From assembly GCA_903813345.2 (NCBI GenBank), contig CAIIXF020000269.1, positions 29,694-93,693 of the forward strand: a stretch of DNA of 64,000 nt, written 5' to 3'. This DNA comes from Owenia fusiformis. Lineage: Eukaryota; Annelida; Polychaeta; Sabellida; Oweniidae. A program made the translations under genes and the position numbers. The notes beneath the pieces are model-generated. The model made no database searches and was not told the origin of the DNA. It worked only from the letters and a program-made list of their open reading frames with translations. Below are positions 1 through 12,100 of this stretch, in pieces (position 1 is the first letter of the stretch; each line of letters opens with the position of its first letter).

Positions 1-20
1 GATCCTCCTCGGATGAGCGG

Positions 21-90
21 TACGAAATAAATTTTTCTTTCTAAAATTGAAATTAATGGTATAAAATGATGTTATAGTTCAAGTTGAACA
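21..90. repeat. AT-rich half of the unit with A/T tracts
   Basis: Only 14 of 70 bases are G or C. Tracts include AAATTTTT (29-36), AAAATT (43-48), AAATTAA (50-56) and AAAA (63-66), spaced roughly but not exactly one helical turn apart. Such tracts can bend DNA and affect nucleosome placement (known of A-tracts in general); whether this one is curved needs a calculation. The T5 run at 32-36 is the site of nearly all length variation before 53.5 kb. Confidence 0.75.
77..89. repeat. 13-bp odd palindrome GTTCAAGTTGAAC (once per unit)
   Basis: GTTCAA and TTGAAC are exact reverse complements around a single central G at 83. Short odd palindromes like this can be dimeric protein sites; no particular protein can be named from the sequence. 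Copies 53834 (one T lost) and 62854 (one A lost) have broken versions. Confidence 0.8.
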
Positions 91-99
91 GAGTGGTGA

Positions 100-141
100 T
101 GTCTCGTGTCATCTCGGGATGACACGTCGCCGGACGAGACA
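100..141. repeat. 8-bp outer inverted repeat around the hairpin (once per unit)
   Basis: TGTCTCGT (100-107) is the reverse complement of ACGAGACA (134-141). It encloses and partly overlaps the left arm of the 9-bp stem at 105-126, so the two foldings share CGT. The combined fold would be a TGTCT/AGACA base under the 9-bp stem, leaving TCGCCGG-type sequence as a one-sided bulge. This makes 42 bp of the GC-rich half strongly dyadic. Confidence 0.8.
105..126. repeat. Perfect 9-bp hairpin with TCGG loop (once per unit)
   Basis: CGTGTCATC at 105-113 is followed by the loop TCGG (114-117) and its exact reverse complement GATGACACG (118-126). It recurs in every unit, so the array offers over 400 potential cruciform or RNA hairpin sites. 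It is intact in nearly all copies; the copy at 53531 has lost a base in the left arm and the copy at 57964 has a G inserted in the right arm. Dyad symmetry of this kind is known to be enriched in several centromeric satellites, but a role here is inference. It could equally be a passive relic. Confidence 0.9.
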
Positions 142-146
142 CTCTT

Positions 147-159
147 AGGATGAGATCCT
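147..159. repeat. Small hairpin across the unit junction (once per unit)
   Basis: AGGAT (147-151), GAG (152-154) and ATCCT (155-159) form a 5-bp inverted repeat with a 3-base loop, spanning the arbitrary end of one unit and start of the next. GGATGAG also recurs as a direct repeat at 148-154 and at 164-170 (unit positions 11-17), and GGATGA occurs again at 117-122 inside the main hairpin. The GC-rich half may therefore have grown partly from a short GGATGA motif; that history is inference. Confidence 0.7.
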
Positions 160-3100
160 CCTCGGATGAGCGGTACGAAATAAATTTTTCTTTCTAAAAT
201 TGAAATTAATGGTATAAAATGATGTTATAGTTCAAGTTGAACAGAGTGGTGATGTCTCGTGTCATCTCGGGATGACACGTCGCCGGACGAGACACTCTTA
301 GGATGAGATCCTCCTCGGATGAGCGGTACGAAATAAATTTTTCTTTCTAAAATTGAAATTAATGGTATAAAATGATGTTATAGTTCAAGTTGAACAGAGT
401 GGTGATGTCTCGTGTCATCTCGGGATGACACGTCGCCGGACGAGACACTCTTAGGATGAGATCCTCCTCGGATGAGCGGTACGAAATAAATTTTTCTTTC
501 TAAAATTGAAATTAATGGTATAAAATGATGTTATAGTTCAAGTTGAACAGAGTGGTGATGTCTCGTGTCATCTCGGGATGACACGTCGCCGGACGAGACA
601 CTCTTAGGATGAGATCCTCCTCGGATGAGCGGTACGAAATAAATTTTTCTTTCTAAAATTGAAATTAATGGTATAAAATGATGTTATAGTTCAAGTTGAA
701 CAGAGTGGTGATGTCTCGTGTCATCTCGGGATGACACGTCGCCGGACGAGACACTCTTAGGATGAGATCCTCCTCGGATGAGCGGTACGAAATAAATTTT
801 TCTTTCTAAAATTGAAATTAATGGTATAAAATGATGTTATAGTTCAAGTTGAACAGAGTGGTGATGTCTCGTGTCATCTCGGGATGACACGTCGCCGGAC
901 GAGACACTCTTAGGATGAGATCCTCCTCGGATGAGCGGTACGAAATAAATTTTTCTTTCTAAAATTGAAATTAATGGTATAAAATGATGTTATAGTTCAA
1001 GTTGAACAGAGTGGTGATGTCTCGTGTCATCTCGGGATGACACGTCGCCGGACGAGACACTCTTAGGATGAGATCCTCCTCGGATGAGCGGTACGAAATA
1101 AATTTTTCTTTCTAAAATTGAAATTAATGGTATAAAATGATGTTATAGTTCAAGTTGAACAGAGTGGTGATGTCTCGTGTCATCTCGGGATGACACGTCG
1201 CCGGACGAGACACTCTTAGGATGAGATCCTCCTCGGATGAGCGGTACGAAATAAATTTTTCTTTCTAAAATTGAAATTAATGGTATAAAATGATGTTATA
1301 GTTCAAGTTGAACAGAGTGGTGATGTCTCGTGTCATCTCGGGATGACACGTCGCCGGACGAGACACTCTTAGGATGAGATCCTCCTCGGATGAGCGGTAC
1401 GAAATAAATTTTTCTTTCTAAAATTGAAATTAATGGTATAAAATGATGTTATAGTTCAAGTTGAACAGAGTGGTGATGTCTCGTGTCATCTCGGGATGAC
1501 ACGTCGCCGGACGAGACACTCTTAGGATGAGATCCTCCTCGGATGAGCGGTACGAAATAAATTTTTCTTTCTAAAATTGAAATTAATGGTATAAAATGAT
1601 GTTATAGTTCAAGTTGAACAGAGTGGTGATGTCTCGTGTCATCTCGGGATGACACGTCGCCGGACGAGACACTCTTAGGATGAGATCCTCCTCGGATGAG
1701 CGGTACGAAATAAATTTTTCTTTCTAAAATTGAAATTAATGGTATAAAATGATGTTATAGTTCAAGTTGAACAGAGTGGTGATGTCTCGTGTCATCTCGG
1801 GATGACACGTCGCCGGACGAGACACTCTTAGGATGAGATCCTCCTCGGATGAGCGGTACGAAATAAATTTTTCTTTCTAAAATTGAAATTAATGGTATAA
1901 AATGATGTTATAGTTCAAGTTGAACAGAGTGGTGATGTCTCGTGTCATCTCGGGATGACACGTCGCCGGACGAGACACTCTTAGGATGAGATCCTCCTCG
2001 GATGAGCGGTACGAAATAAATTTTTCTTTCTAAAATTGAAATTAATGGTATAAAATGATGTTATAGTTCAAGTTGAACAGAGTGGTGATGTCTCGTGTCA
2101 TCTCGGGATGACACGTCGCCGGACGAGACACTCTTAGGATGAGATCCTCCTCGGATGAGCGGTACGAAATAAATTTTTCTTTCTAAAATTGAAATTAATG
2201 GTATAAAATGATGTTATAGTTCAAGTTGAACAGAGTGGTGATGTCTCGTGTCATCTCGGGATGACACGTCGCCGGACGAGACACTCTTAGGATGAGATCC
2301 TCCTCGGATGAGCGGTACGAAATAAATTTTTCTTTCTAAAATTGAAATTAATGGTATAAAATGATGTTATAGTTCAAGTTGAACAGAGTGGTGATGTCTC
2401 GTGTCATCTCGGGATGACACGTCGCCGGACGAGACACTCTTAGGATGAGATCCTCCTCGGATGAGCGGTACGAAATAAATTTTTCTTTCTAAAATTGAAA
2501 TTAATGGTATAAAATGATGTTATAGTTCAAGTTGAACAGAGTGGTGATGTCTCGTGTCATCTCGGGATGACACGTCGCCGGACGAGACACTCTTAGGATG
2601 AGATCCTCCTCGGATGAGCGGTACGAAATAAATTTTTCTTTCTAAAATTGAAATTAATGGTATAAAATGATGTTATAGTTCAAGTTGAACAGAGTGGTGA
2701 TGTCTCGTGTCATCTCGGGATGACACGTCGCCGGACGAGACACTCTTAGGATGAGATCCTCCTCGGATGAGCGGTACGAAATAAATTTTTCTTTCTAAAA
2801 TTGAAATTAATGGTATAAAATGATGTTATAGTTCAAGTTGAACAGAGTGGTGATGTCTCGTGTCATCTCGGGATGACACGTCGCCGGACGAGACACTCTT
2901 AGGATGAGATCCTCCTCGGATGAGCGGTACGAAATAAATTTTTCTTTCTAAAATTGAAATTAATGGTATAAAATGATGTTATAGTTCAAGTTGAACAGAG
3001 TGGTGATGTCTCGTGTCATCTCGGGATGACACGTCGCCGGACGAGACACTCTTAGGATGAGATCCTCCTCGGATGAGCGGTACGAAATAAATTTTTCTTT

Positions 3101-6100
3101 CTAAAATTGAAATTAATGGTATAAAATGATGTTATAGTTCAAGTTGAACAGAGTGGTGATGTCTCGTGTCATCTCGGGATGACACGTCGCCGGACGAGAC
3201 ACTCTTAGGATGAGATCCTCCTCGGATGAGCGGTACGAAATAAATTTTTCTTTCTAAAATTGAAATTAATGGTATAAAATGATGTTATAGTTCAAGTTGA
3301 ACAGAGTGGTGATGTCTCGTGTCATCTCGGGATGACACGTCGCCGGACGAGACACTCTTAGGATGAGATCCTCCTCGGATGAGCGGTACGAAATAAATTT
3401 TTCTTTCTAAAATTGAAATTAATGGTATAAAATGATGTTATAGTTCAAGTTGAACAGAGTGGTGATGTCTCGTGTCATCTCGGGATGACACGTCGCCGGA
3501 CGAGACACTCTTAGGATGAGATCCTCCTCGGATGAGCGGTACGAAATAAATTTTTCTTTCTAAAATTGAAATTAATGGTATAAAATGATGTTATAGTTCA
3601 AGTTGAACAGAGTGGTGATGTCTCGTGTCATCTCGGGATGACACGTCGCCGGACGAGACACTCTTAGGATGAGATCCTCCTCGGATGAGCGGTACGAAAT
3701 AAATTTTTCTTTCTAAAATTGAAATTAATGGTATAAAATGATGTTATAGTTCAAGTTGAACAGAGTGGTGATGTCTCGTGTCATCTCGGGATGACACGTC
3801 GCCGGACGAGACACTCTTAGGATGAGATCCTCCTCGGATGAGCGGTACGAAATAAATTTTTCTTTCTAAAATTGAAATTAATGGTATAAAATGATGTTAT
3901 AGTTCAAGTTGAACAGAGTGGTGATGTCTCGTGTCATCTCGGGATGACACGTCGCCGGACGAGACACTCTTAGGATGAGATCCTCCTCGGATGAGCGGTA
4001 CGAAATAAATTTTTCTTTCTAAAATTGAAATTAATGGTATAAAATGATGTTATAGTTCAAGTTGAACAGAGTGGTGATGTCTCGTGTCATCTCGGGATGA
4101 CACGTCGCCGGACGAGACACTCTTAGGATGAGATCCTCCTCGGATGAGCGGTACGAAATAAATTTTTCTTTCTAAAATTGAAATTAATGGTATAAAATGA
4201 TGTTATAGTTCAAGTTGAACAGAGTGGTGATGTCTCGTGTCATCTCGGGATGACACGTCGCCGGACGAGACACTCTTAGGATGAGATCCTCCTCGGATGA
4301 GCGGTACGAAATAAATTTTTCTTTCTAAAATTGAAATTAATGGTATAAAATGATGTTATAGTTCAAGTTGAACAGAGTGGTGATGTCTCGTGTCATCTCG
4401 GGATGACACGTCGCCGGACGAGACACTCTTAGGATGAGATCCTCCTCGGATGAGCGGTACGAAATAAATTTTTCTTTCTAAAATTGAAATTAATGGTATA
4501 AAATGATGTTATAGTTCAAGTTGAACAGAGTGGTGATGTCTCGTGTCATCTCGGGATGACACGTCGCCGGACGAGACACTCTTAGGATGAGATCCTCCTC
4601 GGATGAGCGGTACGAAATAAATTTTTCTTTCTAAAATTGAAATTAATGGTATAAAATGATGTTATAGTTCAAGTTGAACAGAGTGGTGATGTCTCGTGTC
4701 ATCTCGGGATGACACGTCGCCGGACGAGACACTCTTAGGATGAGATCCTCCTCGGATGAGCGGTACGAAATAAATTTTTCTTTCTAAAATTGAAATTAAT
4801 GGTATAAAATGATGTTATAGTTCAAGTTGAACAGAGTGGTGATGTCTCGTGTCATCTCGGGATGACACGTCGCCGGACGAGACACTCTTAGGATGAGATC
4901 CTCCTCGGATGAGCGGTACGAAATAAATTTTTCTTTCTAAAATTGAAATTAATGGTATAAAATGATGTTATAGTTCAAGTTGAACAGAGTGGTGATGTCT
5001 CGTGTCATCTCGGGATGACACGTCGCCGGACGAGACACTCTTAGGATGAGATCCTCCTCGGATGAGCGGTACGAAATAAATTTTTCTTTCTAAAATTGAA
5101 ATTAATGGTATAAAATGATGTTATAGTTCAAGTTGAACAGAGTGGTGATGTCTCGTGTCATCTCGGGATGACACGTCGCCGGACGAGACACTCTTAGGAT
5201 GAGATCCTCCTCGGATGAGCGGTACGAAATAAATTTTTCTTTCTAAAATTGAAATTAATGGTATAAAATGATGTTATAGTTCAAGTTGAACAGAGTGGTG
5301 ATGTCTCGTGTCATCTCGGGATGACACGTCGCCGGACGAGACACTCTTAGGATGAGATCCTCCTCGGATGAGCGGTACGAAATAAATTTTTCTTTCTAAA
5401 ATTGAAATTAATGGTATAAAATGATGTTATAGTTCAAGTTGAACAGAGTGGTGATGTCTCGTGTCATCTCGGGATGACACGTCGCCGGACGAGACACTCT
5501 TAGGATGAGATCCTCCTCGGATGAGCGGTACGAAATAAATTTTTCTTTCTAAAATTGAAATTAATGGTATAAAATGATGTTATAGTTCAAGTTGAACAGA
5601 GTGGTGATGTCTCGTGTCATCTCGGGATGACACGTCGCCGGACGAGACACTCTTAGGATGAGATCCTCCTCGGATGAGCGGTACGAAATAAATTTTTCTT
5701 TCTAAAATTGAAATTAATGGTATAAAATGATGTTATAGTTCAAGTTGAACAGAGTGGTGATGTCTCGTGTCATCTCGGGATGACACGTCGCCGGACGAGA
5801 CACTCTTAGGATGAGATCCTCCTCGGATGAGCGGTACGAAATAAATTTTTCTTTCTAAAATTGAAATTAATGGTATAAAATGATGTTATAGTTCAAGTTG
5901 AACAGAGTGGTGATGTCTCGTGTCATCTCGGGATGACACGTCGCCGGACGAGACACTCTTAGGATGAGATCCTCCTCGGATGAGCGGTACGAAATAAATT
6001 TTTCTTTCTAAAATTGAAATTAATGGTATAAAATGATGTTATAGTTCAAGTTGAACAGAGTGGTGATGTCTCGTGTCATCTCGGGATGACACGTCGCCGG

Positions 6101-9100
6101 ACGAGACACTCTTAGGATGAGATCCTCCTCGGATGAGCGGTACGAAATAAATTTTTCTTTCTAAAATTGAAATTAATGGTATAAAATGATGTTATAGTTC
6201 AAGTTGAACAGAGTGGTGATGTCTCGTGTCATCTCGGGATGACACGTCGCCGGACGAGACACTCTTAGGATGAGATCCTCCTCGGATGAGCGGTACGAAA
6301 TAAATTTTTCTTTCTAAAATTGAAATTAATGGTATAAAATGATGTTATAGTTCAAGTTGAACAGAGTGGTGATGTCTCGTGTCATCTCGGGATGACACGT
6401 CGCCGGACGAGACACTCTTAGGATGAGATCCTCCTCGGATGAGCGGTACGAAATAAATTTTTCTTTCTAAAATTGAAATTAATGGTATAAAATGATGTTA
6501 TAGTTCAAGTTGAACAGAGTGGTGATGTCTCGTGTCATCTCGGGATGACACGTCGCCGGACGAGACACTCTTAGGATGAGATCCTCCTCGGATGAGCGGT
6601 ACGAAATAAATTTTTCTTTCTAAAATTGAAATTAATGGTATAAAATGATGTTATAGTTCAAGTTGAACAGAGTGGTGATGTCTCGTGTCATCTCGGGATG
6701 ACACGTCGCCGGACGAGACACTCTTAGGATGAGATCCTCCTCGGATGAGCGGTACGAAATAAATTTTTCTTTCTAAAATTGAAATTAATGGTATAAAATG
6801 ATGTTATAGTTCAAGTTGAACAGAGTGGTGATGTCTCGTGTCATCTCGGGATGACACGTCGCCGGACGAGACACTCTTAGGATGAGATCCTCCTCGGATG
6901 AGCGGTACGAAATAAATTTTTCTTTCTAAAATTGAAATTAATGGTATAAAATGATGTTATAGTTCAAGTTGAACAGAGTGGTGATGTCTCGTGTCATCTC
7001 GGGATGACACGTCGCCGGACGAGACACTCTTAGGATGAGATCCTCCTCGGATGAGCGGTACGAAATAAATTTTTCTTTCTAAAATTGAAATTAATGGTAT
7101 AAAATGATGTTATAGTTCAAGTTGAACAGAGTGGTGATGTCTCGTGTCATCTCGGGATGACACGTCGCCGGACGAGACACTCTTAGGATGAGATCCTCCT
7201 CGGATGAGCGGTACGAAATAAATTTTTCTTTCTAAAATTGAAATTAATGGTATAAAATGATGTTATAGTTCAAGTTGAACAGAGTGGTGATGTCTCGTGT
7301 CATCTCGGGATGACACGTCGCCGGACGAGACACTCTTAGGATGAGATCCTCCTCGGATGAGCGGTACGAAATAAATTTTTCTTTCTAAAATTGAAATTAA
7401 TGGTATAAAATGATGTTATAGTTCAAGTTGAACAGAGTGGTGATGTCTCGTGTCATCTCGGGATGACACGTCGCCGGACGAGACACTCTTAGGATGAGAT
7501 CCTCCTCGGATGAGCGGTACGAAATAAATTTTTCTTTCTAAAATTGAAATTAATGGTATAAAATGATGTTATAGTTCAAGTTGAACAGAGTGGTGATGTC
7601 TCGTGTCATCTCGGGATGACACGTCGCCGGACGAGACACTCTTAGGATGAGATCCTCCTCGGATGAGCGGTACGAAATAAATTTTTCTTTCTAAAATTGA
7701 AATTAATGGTATAAAATGATGTTATAGTTCAAGTTGAACAGAGTGGTGATGTCTCGTGTCATCTCGGGATGACACGTCGCCGGACGAGACACTCTTAGGA
7801 TGAGATCCTCCTCGGATGAGCGGTACGAAATAAATTTTTCTTTCTAAAATTGAAATTAATGGTATAAAATGATGTTATAGTTCAAGTTGAACAGAGTGGT
7901 GATGTCTCGTGTCATCTCGGGATGACACGTCGCCGGACGAGACACTCTTAGGATGAGATCCTCCTCGGATGAGCGGTACGAAATAAATTTTTCTTTCTAA
8001 AATTGAAATTAATGGTATAAAATGATGTTATAGTTCAAGTTGAACAGAGTGGTGATGTCTCGTGTCATCTCGGGATGACACGTCGCCGGACGAGACACTC
8101 TTAGGATGAGATCCTCCTCGGATGAGCGGTACGAAATAAATTTTTCTTTCTAAAATTGAAATTAATGGTATAAAATGATGTTATAGTTCAAGTTGAACAG
8201 AGTGGTGATGTCTCGTGTCATCTCGGGATGACACGTCGCCGGACGAGACACTCTTAGGATGAGATCCTCCTCGGATGAGCGGTACGAAATAAATTTTTCT
8301 TTCTAAAATTGAAATTAATGGTATAAAATGATGTTATAGTTCAAGTTGAACAGAGTGGTGATGTCTCGTGTCATCTCGGGATGACACGTCGCCGGACGAG
8401 ACACTCTTAGGATGAGATCCTCCTCGGATGAGCGGTACGAAATAAATTTTTCTTTCTAAAATTGAAATTAATGGTATAAAATGATGTTATAGTTCAAGTT
8501 GAACAGAGTGGTGATGTCTCGTGTCATCTCGGGATGACACGTCGCCGGACGAGACACTCTTAGGATGAGATCCTCCTCGGATGAGCGGTACGAAATAAAT
8601 TTTTCTTTCTAAAATTGAAATTAATGGTATAAAATGATGTTATAGTTCAAGTTGAACAGAGTGGTGATGTCTCGTGTCATCTCGGGATGACACGTCGCCG
8701 GACGAGACACTCTTAGGATGAGATCCTCCTCGGATGAGCGGTACGAAATAAATTTTTCTTTCTAAAATTGAAATTAATGGTATAAAATGATGTTATAGTT
8801 CAAGTTGAACAGAGTGGTGATGTCTCGTGTCATCTCGGGATGACACGTCGCCGGACGAGACACTCTTAGGATGAGATCCTCCTCGGATGAGCGGTACGAA
8901 ATAAATTTTTCTTTCTAAAATTGAAATTAATGGTATAAAATGATGTTATAGTTCAAGTTGAACAGAGTGGTGATGTCTCGTGTCATCTCGGGATGACACG
9001 TCGCCGGACGAGACACTCTTAGGATGAGATCCTCCTCGGATGAGCGGTACGAAATAAATTTTTCTTTCTAAAATTGAAATTAATGGTATAAAATGATGTT

Positions 9101-12100
9101 ATAGTTCAAGTTGAACAGAGTGGTGATGTCTCGTGTCATCTCGGGATGACACGTCGCCGGACGAGACACTCTTAGGATGAGATCCTCCTCGGATGAGCGG
9201 TACGAAATAAATTTTTCTTTCTAAAATTGAAATTAATGGTATAAAATGATGTTATAGTTCAAGTTGAACAGAGTGGTGATGTCTCGTGTCATCTCGGGAT
9301 GACACGTCGCCGGACGAGACACTCTTAGGATGAGATCCTCCTCGGATGAGCGGTACGAAATAAATTTTTCTTTCTAAAATTGAAATTAATGGTATAAAAT
9401 GATGTTATAGTTCAAGTTGAACAGAGTGGTGATGTCTCGTGTCATCTCGGGATGACACGTCGCCGGACGAGACACTCTTAGGATGAGATCCTCCTCGGAT
9501 GAGCGGTACGAAATAAATTTTTCTTTCTAAAATTGAAATTAATGGTATAAAATGATGTTATAGTTCAAGTTGAACAGAGTGGTGATGTCTCGTGTCATCT
9601 CGGGATGACACGTCGCCGGACGAGACACTCTTAGGATGAGATCCTCCTCGGATGAGCGGTACGAAATAAATTTTTCTTTCTAAAATTGAAATTAATGGTA
9701 TAAAATGATGTTATAGTTCAAGTTGAACAGAGTGGTGATGTCTCGTGTCATCTCGGGATGACACGTCGCCGGACGAGACACTCTTAGGATGAGATCCTCC
9801 TCGGATGAGCGGTACGAAATAAATTTTTCTTTCTAAAATTGAAATTAATGGTATAAAATGATGTTATAGTTCAAGTTGAACAGAGTGGTGATGTCTCGTG
9901 TCATCTCGGGATGACACGTCGCCGGACGAGACACTCTTAGGATGAGATCCTCCTCGGATGAGCGGTACGAAATAAATTTTTCTTTCTAAAATTGAAATTA
10001 ATGGTATAAAATGATGTTATAGTTCAAGTTGAACAGAGTGGTGATGTCTCGTGTCATCTCGGGATGACACGTCGCCGGACGAGACACTCTTAGGATGAGA
10101 TCCTCCTCGGATGAGCGGTACGAAATAAATTTTTCTTTCTAAAATTGAAATTAATGGTATAAAATGATGTTATAGTTCAAGTTGAACAGAGTGGTGATGT
10201 CTCGTGTCATCTCGGGATGACACGTCGCCGGACGAGACACTCTTAGGATGAGATCCTCCTCGGATGAGCGGTACGAAATAAATTTTTCTTTCTAAAATTG
10301 AAATTAATGGTATAAAATGATGTTATAGTTCAAGTTGAACAGAGTGGTGATGTCTCGTGTCATCTCGGGATGACACGTCGCCGGACGAGACACTCTTAGG
10401 ATGAGATCCTCCTCGGATGAGCGGTACGAAATAAATTTTTCTTTCTAAAATTGAAATTAATGGTATAAAATGATGTTATAGTTCAAGTTGAACAGAGTGG
10501 TGATGTCTCGTGTCATCTCGGGATGACACGTCGCCGGACGAGACACTCTTAGGATGAGATCCTCCTCGGATGAGCGGTACGAAATAAATTTTTCTTTCTA
10601 AAATTGAAATTAATGGTATAAAATGATGTTATAGTTCAAGTTGAACAGAGTGGTGATGTCTCGTGTCATCTCGGGATGACACGTCGCCGGACGAGACACT
10701 CTTAGGATGAGATCCTCCTCGGATGAGCGGTACGAAATAAATTTTTCTTTCTAAAATTGAAATTAATGGTATAAAATGATGTTATAGTTCAAGTTGAACA
10801 GAGTGGTGATGTCTCGTGTCATCTCGGGATGACACGTCGCCGGACGAGACACTCTTAGGATGAGATCCTCCTCGGATGAGCGGTACGAAATAAATTTTTC
10901 TTTCTAAAATTGAAATTAATGGTATAAAATGATGTTATAGTTCAAGTTGAACAGAGTGGTGATGTCTCGTGTCATCTCGGGATGACACGTCGCCGGACGA
11001 GACACTCTTAGGATGAGATCCTCCTCGGATGAGCGGTACGAAATAAATTTTTCTTTCTAAAATTGAAATTAATGGTATAAAATGATGTTATAGTTCAAGT
11101 TGAACAGAGTGGTGATGTCTCGTGTCATCTCGGGATGACACGTCGCCGGACGAGACACTCTTAGGATGAGATCCTCCTCGGATGAGCGGTACGAAATAAA
11201 TTTTTCTTTCTAAAATTGAAATTAATGGTATAAAATGATGTTATAGTTCAAGTTGAACAGAGTGGTGATGTCTCGTGTCATCTCGGGATGACACGTCGCC
11301 GGACGAGACACTCTTAGGATGAGATCCTCCTCGGATGAGCGGTACGAAATAAATTTTTCTTTCTAAAATTGAAATTAATGGTATAAAATGATGTTATAGT
11401 TCAAGTTGAACAGAGTGGTGATGTCTCGTGTCATCTCGGGATGACACGTCGCCGGACGAGACACTCTTAGGATGAGATCCTCCTCGGATGAGCGGTACGA
11501 AATAAATTTTTCTTTCTAAAATTGAAATTAATGGTATAAAATGATGTTATAGTTCAAGTTGAACAGAGTGGTGATGTCTCGTGTCATCTCGGGATGACAC
11601 GTCGCCGGACGAGACACTCTTAGGATGAGATCCTCCTCGGATGAGCGGTACGAAATAAATTTTTCTTTCTAAAATTGAAATTAATGGTATAAAATGATGT
11701 TATAGTTCAAGTTGAACAGAGTGGTGATGTCTCGTGTCATCTCGGGATGACACGTCGCCGGACGAGACACTCTTAGGATGAGATCCTCCTCGGATGAGCG
11801 GTACGAAATAAATTTTTCTTTCTAAAATTGAAATTAATGGTATAAAATGATGTTATAGTTCAAGTTGAACAGAGTGGTGATGTCTCGTGTCATCTCGGGA
11901 TGACACGTCGCCGGACGAGACACTCTTAGGATGAGATCCTCCTCGGATGAGCGGTACGAAATAAATTTTTCTTTCTAAAATTGAAATTAATGGTATAAAA
12001 TGATGTTATAGTTCAAGTTGAACAGAGTGGTGATGTCTCGTGTCATCTCGGGATGACACGTCGCCGGACGAGACACTCTTAGGATGAGATCCTCCTCGGA

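Larger units (their letters stand above)
1..153. repeat. Reference monomer of the 153-bp satellite
   Basis: The consensus copy used for all unit positions here (the start point is arbitrary). It is bipartite: positions 21-90 hold 14 G/C of 70, whereas 91-153 plus 1-20 hold 48 of 83. It has nine CpG sites, at 10, 18, 23, 105, 115, 125, 128, 131 and 135, against about 6 expected from 25 C and 37 G. Restriction motifs occurring once per unit include GATC at 1, GTAC at 20 and CCGG at 130, so such digests should give a 153-bp ladder. The length is a multiple of three (51 codons), but stops close every frame: plus-strand stops at 28, 14 and 42, and reverse-complement stops at 41/53, 72 and 145. It encodes no protein. 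Confidence 0.97.

Noticed and set aside
10-27. Hammerhead ribozyme core, as found in some satellite DNAs
   Set aside because: CGGATGA, then G...C, then GAAA resembles the CUGAUGA...GAAA core. However, the conserved U after the first C is G here, the 7-base segment between the motifs cannot form a real stem II, and I found no pairing partners giving stems I and III around a suitable cleavage site.
61-66. TATA-like promoter element (ATAAAA) in each unit
   Set aside because: Six A/T-rich bases within a 20% GC segment are expected by composition, and no gene or other promoter element accompanies them.
77-89. RNA polymerase III B box or tRNA-derived origin
   Set aside because: GTTCAAGTT is close to the B-box pattern but lacks the final C. 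No A box lies at a suitable distance upstream and no tRNA fold can be drawn.
103-119. CENP-B box-like sequence
   Set aside because: CTCG, four bases, A, then TCGGG nearby recalls the box TTCG-N4-A-N2-CGGG, but it has a mismatch in the first block and one extra base before CGGG. Agreement at this level is expected by chance.
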